From: CAYZJB01 sp964602985
Lineage (GTDB): Bacteria; CLD3; SB21
Direction: 5' to 3'
NCBI GenBank assembly: GCA_964602985.1
Contig: CAZRTJ010000030.1
Span: 1 to 38,330, forward strand
DNA length: 38,330 bases
The position numbers were made by a program, and so were the translations under genes. Numbering within the stretch: the first letter of the stretch is position 1; each line of letters starts with the position of its first letter. Below the pieces are notes generated by a model. It was not told the origin of the DNA, made no database searches, and saw only the letters and a program-made list of their open reading frames with translations. Positions 25,639-34,858 of the stretch are shown here, piece after piece.

Positions 25639-26616
25639 TCATCCGTTCAACCGCCTGGCCGCATCCTTCGCAAAATACGTCAGAATGAGATCGGCGCCGG
25701 CGCGTTTCATGCTGATCAGCGTTTCCATCATCACGCGCGTTTCATCGATCCATCCGTTTCGTGCCGCGGCCTTGATCATCGCATACTCTCCGCTGACATT
25801 ATACGCAGCGACGGGCAGGTGAAAACGATCCTTGACGCGTCGAATCACATCGAGATAGCTCAAGGCCGGTTTGACCATGACGATGTCGGCGCCTTCGGCG
25901 ATGTCGAGCTCGACCTCGCGCAGGGCTTCGTCCGAATTGGCCGGGTCCATCTGATGCGAACGACGATCGCCAAATTGAGGAGCGCTCTCGGCGGCATCAC
26001 GAAACGGTCCGTAGAATCCCGACGCATACTTCGCGGCGTACGACAGGATCGGCAGGTCCGCAAAACCCTTTTCGTCGAGACCGCGCCGGATCGCCGCCAC
26101 CCGCCCGTCGAACATGTCCGATGGCGCGACCATGTCCGCCCCCGCGTCCGCGTGGGTGAGGGCCTCGCGAACCAGCAACTCGACCGACGGATCGTTCAGG
26201 ATTTTGTCGCCATCGATCAGCCCACAGTGACCGTGCGAGGTGTACTCGCACAAGCACACATCCGTGATGACGACCAGATCGGGGATGGATTTCTTGATGG
26301 CGCGAACGGCGGTTTGTACGATGCCATGAGGATCGTAGGCCCCGCTTCCCTTTTCATCTTTGTGGTCGGGAATTCCAAAGAGAATCACAGCCGGAATTCC
26401 CAGACTGCGCACCTCTCCGCATTCTTTGACACACTCGTCCACCGAAAGTTGGAAGACGCCTGGCATCGACGACACTTCTTTACGAAATTTCTGACCGGGA
26501 ACGACAAAGAGAGGATAAATCAAATCCTCCTTCCGAAGATGATGCTCCCGCACCATCGAACGGAATGCTTCCGTCATGCGGGTGCGACGCAATCGCATTA
26601 CAGGAAATCCGCTCAT
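25639..26616 (-). CDS. hemB: Delta-aminolevulinic acid dehydratase (porphobilinogen synthase)
   Basis: 325 residues from ATG 26616, which overlaps the hemG stop (ATGA) and has GGGAG upstream; the frame is open for 38 further codons but these overlie hemG. Condenses two 5-aminolevulinate molecules to porphobilinogen. Schiff-base lysines are Lys196 (SYAAKYASGFYGPFRDA) and Lys249 (MVKPALSYLD). The metal-binding segment DVCLCEYTSHGHCG keeps all three Cys (121, 123, 131), indicating a zinc-dependent active site rather than the Asp-rich magnesium type. Confidence 0.97.
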   Translation of the reverse strand: MSGFPVMRLRRTRMTEAFRSMVREHHLRKEDLIYPLFVVPGQKFRKEVSSMPGVFQLSVDECVKECGEVRSLGIPAVILFGIPDHKDEKGSGAYDPHGIVQTAVRAIKKSIPDLVVITDVCLCEYTSHGHCGLIDGDKILNDPSVELLVREALTHADAGADMVAPSDMFDGRVAAIRRGLDEKGFADLPILSYAAKYASGFYGPFRDAAESAPQFGDRRSHQMDPANSDEALREVELDIAEGADIVMVKPALSYLDVIRRVKDRFHLPVAAYNVSGEYAMIKAAARNGWIDETRVMMETLISMKRAGADLILTYFAKDAARRLNG

Positions 26617-27992
26617 ACCACCGACTCCCTTTTTTGAAAAGCTGTTTGCAAGACTCGCTGTGCTACGATTTCCGATTGCTTGATACAATCCCCGACGGCA
26701 ATTCCACCGCGGAAATTTCCGCTCACCCATAATCCGGGAACTCGCGATTCCAACCGCTCGATCGCGGCCATTTTTTCGAGATGACCCAGCTCGTATTGCG
26801 GAATGGCTTTCGGCCAGCGGACAATGCGCGCGTAGACCGGATCGTTGCGGATCGTAAGCAATTCGCGCAAATCAGACAGGATGGTTTCCGTCAAATCGCC
26901 ATCGTTCAGGCGACACAGTTCCGGCTGACGGGATCCGCCGACAAACGTGGACAGCGCGACGTGATCGGCCGGAGCGCGTTGGGGAAATAGAGTCGTGGAC
27001 CAGAGACAACCCAGGATCCTGCGGCGTTCGACTTCCGGCACCAGAAATCCAAATCCGTCGAGCGATCGTCCAACGTCGCTCTTGCGAAAACCCAGAAATA
27101 CTTCAGCAACCGGAGGATAGTGAATGGATTGCAGTTGATCGGCCACTTCGCCATCGAACGGACGCAGCAGATCCGCCGTGTTCCCGGCCGGCAGACAAAA
27201 AATCACCTGACTCGCCCGCCATTCAGCGCCTTCCGATCGCACGACGAATCGTCCATCCGGGAGTCGGCGGATCTCCACGACGCCGATACCCGTACGAATT
27301 CCATCACCCAACGCCCGTGCAATGGCATTCGGCAGACTTTGCATACCGTGGACGAATGAAAACAACCGTGCACGATCTTTGGAAATCTCGCCGTTCCTCT
27401 TTCGCTCGCGCGCGCCTTTGATTTGTCCTTTGATCAGACTGCCGTATCGCTTCTCCAACTGATACAGTTTTGGAAAGGCCGCCTGCACACTGAGTTTTCC
27501 CGGATTGCCCGCGTAGACCCCCGCGACAAAGGGATTGATCCCGTAGTCCAGCAATTCCTGACCGATGCGTCGCTCGACAAATTCCGCAACCGTTTCTTCC
27601 CGCGTGGCGCGGCCGACAAACGGCTCCTTCAAGAGTCGCAACTTCGCGCGCGTCGACCATAAGGAGGTCCGCAGAAGTTGTCCGGGAGTCATCGGAAGCG
27701 CCCGCAGTTCCCCGTCGCGCAGGATGTAGCGGCGAGCGGCCTGGTCGTCGGCGTAGATTTTTTCATTCGCCAGTCCGACGTCATCGATGAGCGTTTGGAT
27801 CAACGGCGTCGTTTCGAGTGCGGAATTCGGTCCGGTTTCGACCAGCCATTCCTCGTCACGAATCGTTTTCATCGTCCCTCCGACGACGCCCGACTGTTCC
27901 AGGACCACGGCGGAAACTCCCGCCTTTTTCAGCCACCACGCGGTGGCCAGTCCGGAAATCCCTCCGCCGATAATGACAATGGGATCACGCAC
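26613..27992 (-). CDS. hemG: Protoporphyrinogen oxidase, FAD-dependent HemY type
   Basis: 459 residues from GTG 27992; GGAG lies 9 bases upstream and the FAD-binding GGGISG then sits at residues 9-14, as in the family. A TTG at 28007 would add five residues. Oxidises protoporphyrinogen IX to protoporphyrin IX. Further marks are VLEQSGVVGGTMKT after the Rossmann motif, WLVETGPNSAL, and the C-terminal FAD loop LWVSGNFRGGIAVGDCI. It belongs to the HemY family (often labelled HemG in FCB genomes), not the flavodoxin-like E. coli HemG. HemY enzymes usually use oxygen, in contrast to the oxygen-independent HemN encoded two genes upstream. Overlaps hemH by 8 bases and hemB by 4. Confidence 0.93.
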   Translation of the reverse strand: MRDPIVIIGGGISGLATAWWLKKAGVSAVVLEQSGVVGGTMKTIRDEEWLVETGPNSALETTPLIQTLIDDVGLANEKIYADDQAARRYILRDGELRALPMTPGQLLRTSLWSTRAKLRLLKEPFVGRATREETVAEFVERRIGQELLDYGINPFVAGVYAGNPGKLSVQAAFPKLYQLEKRYGSLIKGQIKGARERKRNGEISKDRARLFSFVHGMQSLPNAIARALGDGIRTGIGVVEIRRLPDGRFVVRSEGAEWRASQVIFCLPAGNTADLLRPFDGEVADQLQSIHYPPVAEVFLGFRKSDVGRSLDGFGFLVPEVERRRILGCLWSTTLFPQRAPADHVALSTFVGGSRQPELCRLNDGDLTETILSDLRELLTIRNDPVYARIVRWPKAIPQYELGHLEKMAAIERLESRVPGLWVSGNFRGGIAVGDCIKQSEIVAQRVLQTAFQKRESVV

Positions 27993-28965
27993 GATTGATT
28001 TCTCCAATCACGAGATCCGCCAGACACGCGATGAATTTCGGACTGCGAATCAACGCGGGCATCATGTCGAAATAGGCGATTCCTTTGCGGATCGCATGCT
28101 CGCGCGCTTCGATGTTGATTTCAGACAGCGTCTCGATATGGTCGGTGACGAACGCGACCGGAACGACAATCAGATGCGAGACGCCCTCGGCGGCCAGGCG
28201 ATCGAGGGTATCGATCAGCGACGGTTCCAGCCACTTTTGCGGACCGACCTTGCTTTGGAAACACAGATGGTACGGGAGTCCAAAACGGGCGCGCGTCACG
28301 ATCGCGTCCACGGTTTGACGAATCTGATGAGAGTACGGATCGCCCTGCCGGACGAGTTTCATGGGCGTCCCGTGGGCGCTGAAGACGAGATGGATTTTCG
28401 CCCGGTCCGTTTCCGGAACACGCCGTAGCGCGGTTTCGATTCGCTCGATAAACGCGTCGATCAGCAACGGATGATCCGGATACGAGTGAATCAACCGGTA
28501 CGGCAGGGCGCGTCCGTTCAGCCGTCTCATCGCGCGCACCCATTCATTCATCGCGGAACCGGTCGTCGCCCGCGAATAGTGAGGATACAACGGCAGTAGA
28601 ATGACGCGCTCGATGCCGTCATCGACGAGCTGGCGCACGGCTTCCCCGGTCATCGGATGCCAGTACCGCATCGCGATCACGACATTCATCTCATGCCCTC
28701 GCTTCGCCAATTCCTCGCGCAGACTGTCTGCCTGCAATTCCGTCTGGATACGAATGGGCGACTTGCCGCCGATGCGGCGATACAACTCCTGTACAACCGG
28801 CGCGCGGCGACGGCTGATGATGCGGGCAAGTGGTTTGCGAAAAAGAAACGCGCCCGGCAAATCGATAATATCCGGATCGCAAAAAAGATTACAGAGAAAC
28901 GGTTCGACCGCCTCTAGCGAGTCCGGTCCCCCCAGTTGAAACAGCACCACTGCCGTTCTGTTCAT
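27985..28965 (-). CDS. hemH: Ferrochelatase (protoporphyrin IX-type)
   Basis: 326 residues from ATG 28965, overlapping the hemN stop (ATGA). Inserts ferrous iron into protoporphyrin IX to give protoheme. Family marks: NRTAVVLFQLGGPDS start, MRYWHP, the metal-binding His in LVFSAHGTPMK, FQSKVGPQKWLEP, and the catalytic Glu in TDHIETLSEI. No C-terminal iron-sulfur Cys cluster is visible. The pairing with HemG confirms the protoporphyrin-dependent rather than the coproporphyrin-dependent (HemQ) branch, although HemH and HemG families occur in both; no hemQ is present. Confidence 0.95.
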   Translation of the reverse strand: MNRTAVVLFQLGGPDSLEAVEPFLCNLFCDPDIIDLPGAFLFRKPLARIISRRRAPVVQELYRRIGGKSPIRIQTELQADSLREELAKRGHEMNVVIAMRYWHPMTGEAVRQLVDDGIERVILLPLYPHYSRATTGSAMNEWVRAMRRLNGRALPYRLIHSYPDHPLLIDAFIERIETALRRVPETDRAKIHLVFSAHGTPMKLVRQGDPYSHQIRQTVDAIVTRARFGLPYHLCFQSKVGPQKWLEPSLIDTLDRLAAEGVSHLIVVPVAFVTDHIETLSEINIEAREHAIRKGIAYFDMMPALIRSPKFIACLADLVIGEINRA

Positions 28966-30350
28966 ACGGTTCTCGAAAAGATCGGTTTTTCCTTCATCAT
29001 CTGATCGACGTACGCGTCGAAACACATGGCGATATTGCGCACGATCAAGCGTCCCATCCCAACAACGCGAATCCGATTCTGCACGCGCTCCACCAGACCG
29101 TCCAGGATCAGCGGTTCCAATTTGGTCAGGGAGTTTCTAAAATACTCTTCGAAAACGATCCCGTGTTTGGCCTCGATGGCGCTTCCATCCAATTCCATGT
29201 CACACATGATGCGCATGATCACGTCTTTGCGAACATGATCATCGCGAGTCATGCGATAGCCGACATGCGTAGGGAGTCGGGATTGACGGAGCGCATCGTA
29301 ATACTCACCGAGAGTTTTCACGTTCTGCTGGTACGTTTCGCGGAATTGTCCGATCGCGGACATGCCGAATCCGTAGAGATCGCACCCGGCGCGCGTCGAA
29401 TACCCCTGAAAATTGCGATACAGCGTTTTGGTTTTCTGTGCGATCGTCATCTCATCGGTCGTTTTGGAAAAGTGATCCATGCCGATGTTCCAATAGCCGG
29501 CGTCCATCAGTTGTTCGATCGTCCGCTTGAGAATCTGTAGTTTCTGATCAGGCGTCGGCAAATCCTCGGCGCGGATCATCTTCTGATGCTTCTTCAACCA
29601 CGGCACGTGCGCGTAATTGAATACAGCAATGCGATCCGGATCCAACTCGATGACGTGCTGTACGGTTTTCGCAAAGGACGATTCCGTTTGAAACGGCAAC
29701 CCATAGATCAAATCGATGTTGACACTGCGAAAACCGAGTTCCCGTCCCCACCGGATCGCGTCCCGAGTGATCAATTCCGGCTGAACGCGATTGACGGCCT
29801 TTTGGACGGCGGGGTCCATGTCCTGTACGCCGATGCTCATGCGATTGAACCCGACCTCGCGAAACGCCTGCATGTGGTCGCGTGTCAGTTCGCGTGGATC
29901 GATCTCCACGCCCATTTCACTATCGTCGGCGAATGTGAAGCGGGAATGGATGTGGGAACCGACGTCGCGAATTTCGTCCGGCGTCAGATACGATGGCGTG
30001 CCGCCGCCCCAGTGCAATTGCGTCACACGGCGGCGGGGTCGCACCATCGGTGCGACGAGATCGATTTCCTGTTTGAGGTAACGATTGTATTCCGCGATCT
30101 GTTCGCGGCTGTGCGTCACCTGCATCGTGCACCCGCAAAAGTAACAGAGCGTGTCACAGAATGGAAAATGAAAATACAACGACAGGTCGGCCGCTTCATC
30201 CTGTTCATTGGTCGTGAGAATTTCTCGCCGGTATTCCTCCGGTCCAAATGCGGATGAAAACAGCGGCGCCGTGGGATAACTCGTGTAGCGAGGCCCGGGA
30301 CGATCGTATTTTTTTAAAATGTCCGTATCGATACGGGAGAACTGATTCAT
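28962..30350 (-). CDS. hemN: Oxygen-independent coproporphyrinogen III oxidase (radical SAM)
   Basis: 462 residues. Decarboxylates two propionates of coproporphyrinogen III without oxygen. The radical-SAM cluster is C65-x3-C69-x2-C72, followed by Cys74 as in true HemN (FCDTLCYFCGC). The N-terminal KYDRPGPRYTSYPTAP is the HemN signature missing from the heme-chaperone HemW, and HWGGGTPSYL is the SAM glycine motif. Overlaps hemE and hemH by 4 bases each (ATGA). There is no hemF in the window. Confidence 0.97.
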   Translation of the reverse strand: MNQFSRIDTDILKKYDRPGPRYTSYPTAPLFSSAFGPEEYRREILTTNEQDEAADLSLYFHFPFCDTLCYFCGCTMQVTHSREQIAEYNRYLKQEIDLVAPMVRPRRRVTQLHWGGGTPSYLTPDEIRDVGSHIHSRFTFADDSEMGVEIDPRELTRDHMQAFREVGFNRMSIGVQDMDPAVQKAVNRVQPELITRDAIRWGRELGFRSVNIDLIYGLPFQTESSFAKTVQHVIELDPDRIAVFNYAHVPWLKKHQKMIRAEDLPTPDQKLQILKRTIEQLMDAGYWNIGMDHFSKTTDEMTIAQKTKTLYRNFQGYSTRAGCDLYGFGMSAIGQFRETYQQNVKTLGEYYDALRQSRLPTHVGYRMTRDDHVRKDVIMRIMCDMELDGSAIEAKHGIVFEEYFRNSLTKLEPLILDGLVERVQNRIRVVGMGRLIVRNIAMCFDAYVDQMMKEKPIFSRTV

Positions 30351-31405
30351 GACGCATCCCTCTGATGATACGACGGACTCATACGTTTGACAGCCTCCAC
30401 GAAGGCTTTGACATTCTCGACGGGAGTTTCCGGCAAAATGCCGTGGCCTAAATTAAAAACATGTCCGCTACCGGCGCCGAATTTCCGGAGGATCTCGGCC
30501 ACTTCGTTTTCGATGCGCGCGGGAGAAGCGAACAACATCACCGGATCCATGTTTCCCTGCAACGCCACACGCGATCCGATCCGCGCGCGCGCCTGTCCCA
30601 TGTCCGTCGCCCAATCGATGCCGACCGCGTCCGCGCCGCTATCGGCAATCGCCTCCACCATCTGCCCGCAGTCCATCGAGAACAGAATCACCGGAACCCG
30701 CGACGAAGGAAGCAATTCCAACACGCGGCGCATATACCATAATGAAAATTCCGCATACGCATCCGGACTGAGAATGCCGCCCCATGTGTCAAAGATCTGG
30801 ACAACGTCCGCGCCCGCGTCCATTTGTGCCGCCAAATACAATGCGACCGACTGCGCCAGTTTCTCAAGCAATTCATGCGCTTCCGCCGGACGATCAAAGA
30901 CGAACTGCTTGACGTGTTGAAAATTCTTCGAGCCCTTGCCTTCGATCATGTACGCGGCGAGCGTCCAGGGCGACCCTGAAAACCCGATCAACGGCACGCG
31001 TTCCGACAGTTGACGTTTGGTTTGACGAATCGCCTCCGTCACATAGTTCAGTTTCTTATCGACATCGACCACGGGCAATCGTCGAATGTCGTTGGTGGAT
31101 CGCAGGGGTTCCGGAAATTGCGGCCCGCCCTTCCCTTCTTCGACAATCAATCGCATCCCCATCGCTTCGGGCACAACCAGAATGTCCGAAAAAATGATCG
31201 CCGCGTCGACTCCGATCCGATCCACGGGTTGGATGGTCACTTCCGCGGCTAGTTCGGGTGTCTTGCACAGCGTGAGGAAGTCAACTTTCTCCCGGACCGC
31301 GCGATATTCCGGCAAATAGCGTCCCGCCTGACGCATGAACCATACGGGCGTGCGCGGCACAGGTTGTTTCCGAATCGCGCGAAGAATCAGGTCATTGTTC
31401 AGCAA
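30347..31405 (-). CDS. hemE: Uroporphyrinogen III decarboxylase
   Basis: 352 residues from TTG 31405. Decarboxylates the four acetates of uroporphyrinogen III. Signature RQAGRYLPEYR sits near the N-terminus and GFSGSPWTLAAYMIEG in the middle; FNLGHGILPETP is near the end. I chose TTG because AAGGAGGAGG ends 6 bases before it, inside the end of hemD, and the resulting protein starts just before the conserved NNDLILRAIRKQPV. The open frame extends 48 codons further but these overlie hemD and are Arg-rich. Overlaps hemD by 14 bases and hemN by 4. Confidence 0.95.
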   Translation of the reverse strand: MLNNDLILRAIRKQPVPRTPVWFMRQAGRYLPEYRAVREKVDFLTLCKTPELAAEVTIQPVDRIGVDAAIIFSDILVVPEAMGMRLIVEEGKGGPQFPEPLRSTNDIRRLPVVDVDKKLNYVTEAIRQTKRQLSERVPLIGFSGSPWTLAAYMIEGKGSKNFQHVKQFVFDRPAEAHELLEKLAQSVALYLAAQMDAGADVVQIFDTWGGILSPDAYAEFSLWYMRRVLELLPSSRVPVILFSMDCGQMVEAIADSGADAVGIDWATDMGQARARIGSRVALQGNMDPVMLFASPARIENEVAEILRKFGAGSGHVFNLGHGILPETPVENVKAFVEAVKRMSPSYHQRDAS

Positions 31406-32180
31406 GACGCGCCTCCTCCTTCGAGAAGAAATCACATACGGCCTGCAGTAGGCCGGCCGGGGACGGAGTTTCCGCGACCGCGTCCACATGCCAGCCGGCC
31501 GACCGGATCGCCGATTCGGTGGTTCGACCGATCGCGGCGACGGCGGCATGCTCGCAAGCCGAACAGGAAATGGTTTGTCCGAAAAATCGGAAACCAGACG
31601 GACTAAAAAAACAAATCACGTCAAAGGACTGTCGCGCCACGAACGACCGCAGCTCGGCCACGGAGCCCGCATCCGGCGAGTGGGTTTCATACACGATCAT
31701 ATCGATTACGGTCGCGCCATTCTGCGCCAGGATCGTCGGCAGTGTCTCCATCGCCAACGTGCCTTTCGGAAGCAAGACGACTTTTTCTTTCACGTTCGGC
31801 GCCAGACTTCGCGCGAGACTGTCGCTGTCGTGCACGCCGTGAGGCCAAAGCGGGTTCATGGAAAATTCCCGCAAAATAGACTCGGTTGTTTCACCTACCA
31901 CATAGTGCGGCAGTTGTCGGAGAAATTCCAGATCGGTCGGCCGATGTTCCGACAGCCACGGCAAGAGCTGTCTGACGGCATTGGAACTGGTCCACACGAC
32001 GAGATCGGCCTGTCGGATCGCTGCGACTCGTTCGTGCAGCTCCGCGTCCCCGATGCGATCGACACGGATCATCGGAATGGCGGACACTTCAGCGCCCTGG
32101 GCTTTGAAGACCTGGATGTACGACGCGGCGTCGTTTTCGGCTCGCGTGAGGAGAATCTTCTTTCCGGTCAGGGAGGTCAT
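31392..32180 (-). CDS. hemD: Uroporphyrinogen III synthase
   Basis: 262 residues from ATG 32180, which overlaps the hemC stop (ATGA). Cyclises hydroxymethylbilane with D-ring inversion. The family is poorly conserved, but GKKILLTRAENDAASY at the start, VVWTSSNAV, KEKVVLLPKG, IDMIVYETHSP and FFSPSGFRFF give the two-lobed Rossmann-like pattern, and its position between hemC and hemE makes the call firm. Confidence 0.92.
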   Translation of the reverse strand: MTSLTGKKILLTRAENDAASYIQVFKAQGAEVSAIPMIRVDRIGDAELHERVAAIRQADLVVWTSSNAVRQLLPWLSEHRPTDLEFLRQLPHYVVGETTESILREFSMNPLWPHGVHDSDSLARSLAPNVKEKVVLLPKGTLAMETLPTILAQNGATVIDMIVYETHSPDAGSVAELRSFVARQSFDVICFFSPSGFRFFGQTISCSACEHAAVAAIGRTTESAIRSAGWHVDAVAETPSPAGLLQAVCDFFSKEEARLAEQ

Positions 32181-33115
32181 GGGGACTGGTGTTTTCGAAT
32201 TTCTTTCAAAATCGCATCGGCGCCCTGACTCCACAGCGTATCCGCCAGGCGAGTGCCGACTTCATTCGCATCCGCTCCGCGGTCCGCCCCGCGAATCACG
32301 CGCTCTCCGGCGAGACTGCCTACCATGGCGTCGAGGACGATGTCCTCACCTTCGACGCGTCCGAAGGCGCCGACAGGAATCTGACAGCCGCCTTCCAATC
32401 TCCTCAACAGCGCGCGTTCCGCCACAACAGCCGCCGCTGTGCGTTCGTCATGCAGTGTGCGGATGAGGTCTATGCTTGCGGAATCGCCCGTCCGAATCTC
32501 CATCGCCAATGCGCCCTGTCCCACCGCAGGCAGCATCTGATCCGGGGGCAACATTTCAGACACGAGATTTTCCCAACCGAGTCGTTTGACTCCTGCGCAG
32601 GCCAGGATGATTCCATCCCACTCCGAATGTTCGAGTTTTCGTCGTCGCGTGGATAGATTTCCCCGCAGGTCCACGATGCGGAAATCCGGACGACGATGAA
32701 GGAGCTGGGAGCGCCGGCGCAGACTGCCCGTGGCGATGGTCGCCCCGACCGGCAGGTCCCAGAGAGTTGGATGATTTTTTTGTGGATGGGAAATGAACAC
32801 ATCCCGGACGTCTTCACGGACGGAAATGGCGCCAATCGTGAGTCCGTCGACCAGATTCGTCGGAACGTCCTTCATGCTGTGGACGGCCAGGTCGATTTTG
32901 CCGTCGAGGAGGGCCATTTCAATTTCCTTCGTGAACAATCCTTTGTCGCCGATTGTGGACAATGCCGAATCCAGGATTTTGTCCCCCGTCGTCTTGATCA
33001 CTTCTTCCACAACCTGCAAGTCTGGAAACGCTTCCAGGAGACGAGAGGCGACCCACCGCGTCTGCCACAACGCCAGTTCGCTGGCGCGGGTGCCGATGAT
33101 CAAACGACGACGCAT
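32177..33115 (-). CDS. hemC: Hydroxymethylbilane synthase (porphobilinogen deaminase)
   Basis: 312 residues. Polymerises four porphobilinogens. Cys244 in EGGCQIPVGA carries the dipyrromethane cofactor; the catalytic Asp83 is in HSMKDVP. The substrate-binding loop reads RGNLSTRRRKL where most relatives have RGNVxTRLRKL, a mild deviation that keeps the key Arg. Starts 4 bases after the hemA stop with no strong ribosome binding site, consistent with translational coupling. Confidence 0.97.
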   Translation of the reverse strand: MRRRLIIGTRASELALWQTRWVASRLLEAFPDLQVVEEVIKTTGDKILDSALSTIGDKGLFTKEIEMALLDGKIDLAVHSMKDVPTNLVDGLTIGAISVREDVRDVFISHPQKNHPTLWDLPVGATIATGSLRRRSQLLHRRPDFRIVDLRGNLSTRRRKLEHSEWDGIILACAGVKRLGWENLVSEMLPPDQMLPAVGQGALAMEIRTGDSASIDLIRTLHDERTAAAVVAERALLRRLEGGCQIPVGAFGRVEGEDIVLDAMVGSLAGERVIRGADRGADANEVGTRLADTLWSQGADAILKEIRKHQSP

Positions 33116-33119
33116 GGAC

Positions 33120-34358
33120 TTACGTATTGGACAGGCCGAAGATGTGACGGAACAGGGTCAGCTTGTGTGCCGCATTTTCTTCTTCGGTCTGTTGCTTGAG
33201 CATCACGGTGGGACAATGAAGCAGTTTGTTGACGATCCGTCGCGTCAGAAGGTCCACGAGTTCGCGTTCCGGTTCACTGAAGCGGTTGATAAATTTCTGG
33301 ACTTCGTCATTTCGGACCATTTCGAAACGGGAGTGCAATTCCTGAATCGTCGGATGTGCGACCAGTCCGCGGTACCATGCGAACAGTTGCTCCATTTCTT
33401 CCTCGACGATGGCGTCGATTTTCGGCAGATCCGCCTGGCGTTTCTGCACATTCACGTCGACAACATTGGCCAGATTGTCGAGATCGATCAGCGTCACGCC
33501 GTCCTGATCCCCCACATCGGCCGCCACATTGCGCGGCACACCCAGGTCGATCACCAACAGCGGACGGCCCGCACGGGATCGGATGTCGGCCGCCTGCAGA
33601 ATGGGCTCGCCGCTTGCAACGGAGGTTATGACTACATCGGCCCGATCCAGCGCATCCGGCAGAGAGGACATCTCGGCCACTTCGCCGCCCACGAATTGCT
33701 GCAGACTCACTGCGTGCTCACGCGTCCGATTGGAGATGATCAGGTGACCGATATTGCGTCCACGCAGATGTTTGGCTGAGAGTTTTCCTGTTTCCCCTGC
33801 GCCGATGATAAGCGCTGTCCGATGGGCCAGAGAGCCCAGAAATTCGACCGCCTTGTCGACGGCGGCGGCGCTGACGGAGACGGAACCTTCGGATATGGAC
33901 GTTTCTTTTCGGGCACGTTTGCCCACACGCAGGACGGATTGCATCACGCGTTTGAGCAGCCATCCAGTTGTTTTTTCCTCGCTGGCCACGCCAAAACCCT
34001 GCTTGACTTGTCCGGTGATCTGCACATCTCCCACGATCATGGAATCGGCGCCCGTGACCACGCGGAAAAGATGGCGCAGGGCCTCCTGTCCCTGGTAGGC
34101 GTAAAACTGTTCGCGAGACACATCGGGGATGCCCACCTGAGCCATGACGAGGCGAATAACGTCTTCCGAACTTTCCGGGCGGAAGGGAACGCCGTAGATT
34201 TCGGTGCGGTTGCAGGTCGACACCATGAAGCACTCCGACAGAATCCCCGGATGCAACAGGTGTAGCAACGTCCTCATCTGCTCCGGCGTGAAACTCATCT
34301 GCTCTCGAATGGCCAGTGGAGCGGTGCGATGATTGATTCCGATGACTGCGATGTTCAT
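33120..34358 (-). CDS. hemA: Glutamyl-tRNA reductase
   Basis: 412 residues, full length. First committed step: NADPH-dependent reduction of glutamyl-tRNA to glutamate-1-semialdehyde. Catalytic Cys49 is in VSTCNRTEIY; the NADP-binding IIGAGETGKLSAKHL and the C-terminal dimerisation helix are present. The usual GLDSMVxGExQIxGQVK segment is here GADSMIVGDVQITGQVK, with a Glu-to-Asp change. First gene of the operon, ~28 bases downstream of the predicted start site. In some bacteria HemA is the heme-feedback target; no N-terminal degradation tag is obvious here. Confidence 0.97.
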   Translation of the reverse strand: MNIAVIGINHRTAPLAIREQMSFTPEQMRTLLHLLHPGILSECFMVSTCNRTEIYGVPFRPESSEDVIRLVMAQVGIPDVSREQFYAYQGQEALRHLFRVVTGADSMIVGDVQITGQVKQGFGVASEEKTTGWLLKRVMQSVLRVGKRARKETSISEGSVSVSAAAVDKAVEFLGSLAHRTALIIGAGETGKLSAKHLRGRNIGHLIISNRTREHAVSLQQFVGGEVAEMSSLPDALDRADVVITSVASGEPILQAADIRSRAGRPLLVIDLGVPRNVAADVGDQDGVTLIDLDNLANVVDVNVQKRQADLPKIDAIVEEEMEQLFAWYRGLVAHPTIQELHSRFEMVRNDEVQKFINRFSEPERELVDLLTRRIVNKLLHCPTVMLKQQTEEENAAHKLTLFRHIFGLSNT

Positions 34359-34392
34359 GATGCGTCAGATGTCCGCGTTTGAATGACGCTCC

Positions 34393-34421
34393 AAGGTAGG
34401 CTGACAACCAGCGGGTGTCAA
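34393..34421 (-). promoter_or_regulatory. Sigma70-type promoter of the heme operon with internal palindrome
   Basis: On the minus strand a perfect TTGACA (34421-34416) is followed after 17 bases by TACCTT (34398-34393), ~35 bases before hemA. An inverted repeat TGACA-N9-TGTCA (34402-34406 and 34416-34420) runs from the -35 hexamer into the spacer, the ideal place for a repressor to block RNA polymerase. The promoter is well formed except for its weak -10. The regulator is unknown; heme, iron or oxygen sensing would be natural. Confidence 0.6.
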
Positions 34422-34779
34422 TGTTTACATGTCAGTTTTTCATTCAAACAGACCGGAATTTACACCAAAATGACAAATGCCGGTCAAAATTGGCTGACGT
34501 TGGTCATGTTGGGTGTAGACGGAATTCATGATTTGGAGAGCGACGGTTCTGCTGCAATCAGTACATGCTGAATCGTTACGTGATCATTTTTCCTGGGGAT
34601 ACTTCCCAATGACTGACTCGATGGATAATTCGGGCAACAAAAATCTGATGCTGGACCGGGAATAATCCCTGCCTGGCTCCGTTGTCAGAATACAGACGAC
34701 AGCTGAAGAAAACAGGCGATGGTTCGATGCCATCACCAGGCCGGCGTCGTCATCAAGGAATCCTCTCTCTCCCCTCCGG

Positions 34780-34800
34780 CCCCGCTCTGAACCAGCGGGG
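34780..34800 (+). terminator. Short hairpin upstream of the oxidoreductase gene
   Basis: 7-bp perfect stem (CCCCGCT at 34780-34786, AGCGGGG at 34794-34800), 7-base loop, followed on the plus strand by CTGATTTTGC. It has terminator-like shape but no gene ends just upstream on that strand; it may insulate the downstream promoter or be a remnant of a lost gene. Confidence 0.35.
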
Positions 34801-34830
34801 CTGATTTTGCGCAGAGAGACTCTTGTTTGC

Positions 34831-34858
34831 TTGTTCAATTTTTGTAGTTTTCTATATC
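34831..34858 (+). promoter_or_regulatory. Candidate promoter of the oxidoreductase operon
   Basis: TTGTTC (34831-34836), 16 bases, TATATC (34853-34858) in a locally T-rich stretch. The predicted start near 34865 would leave a short ~15-base leader carrying a weak GGCAGG ribosome binding site. Confidence 0.4.

Noticed and set aside
24419..26637. Long alternative frames over hemL and hemB on both strands
   Set aside because: Both heme genes have intact catalytic residues; the other frames are Arg/Gly/His-rich shadows.
34584..34838. 84-codon minus-strand frame between the heme and oxidoreductase operons
   Set aside because: No ribosome binding site, no family likeness, and it runs through a hairpin and the plus-strand promoter.
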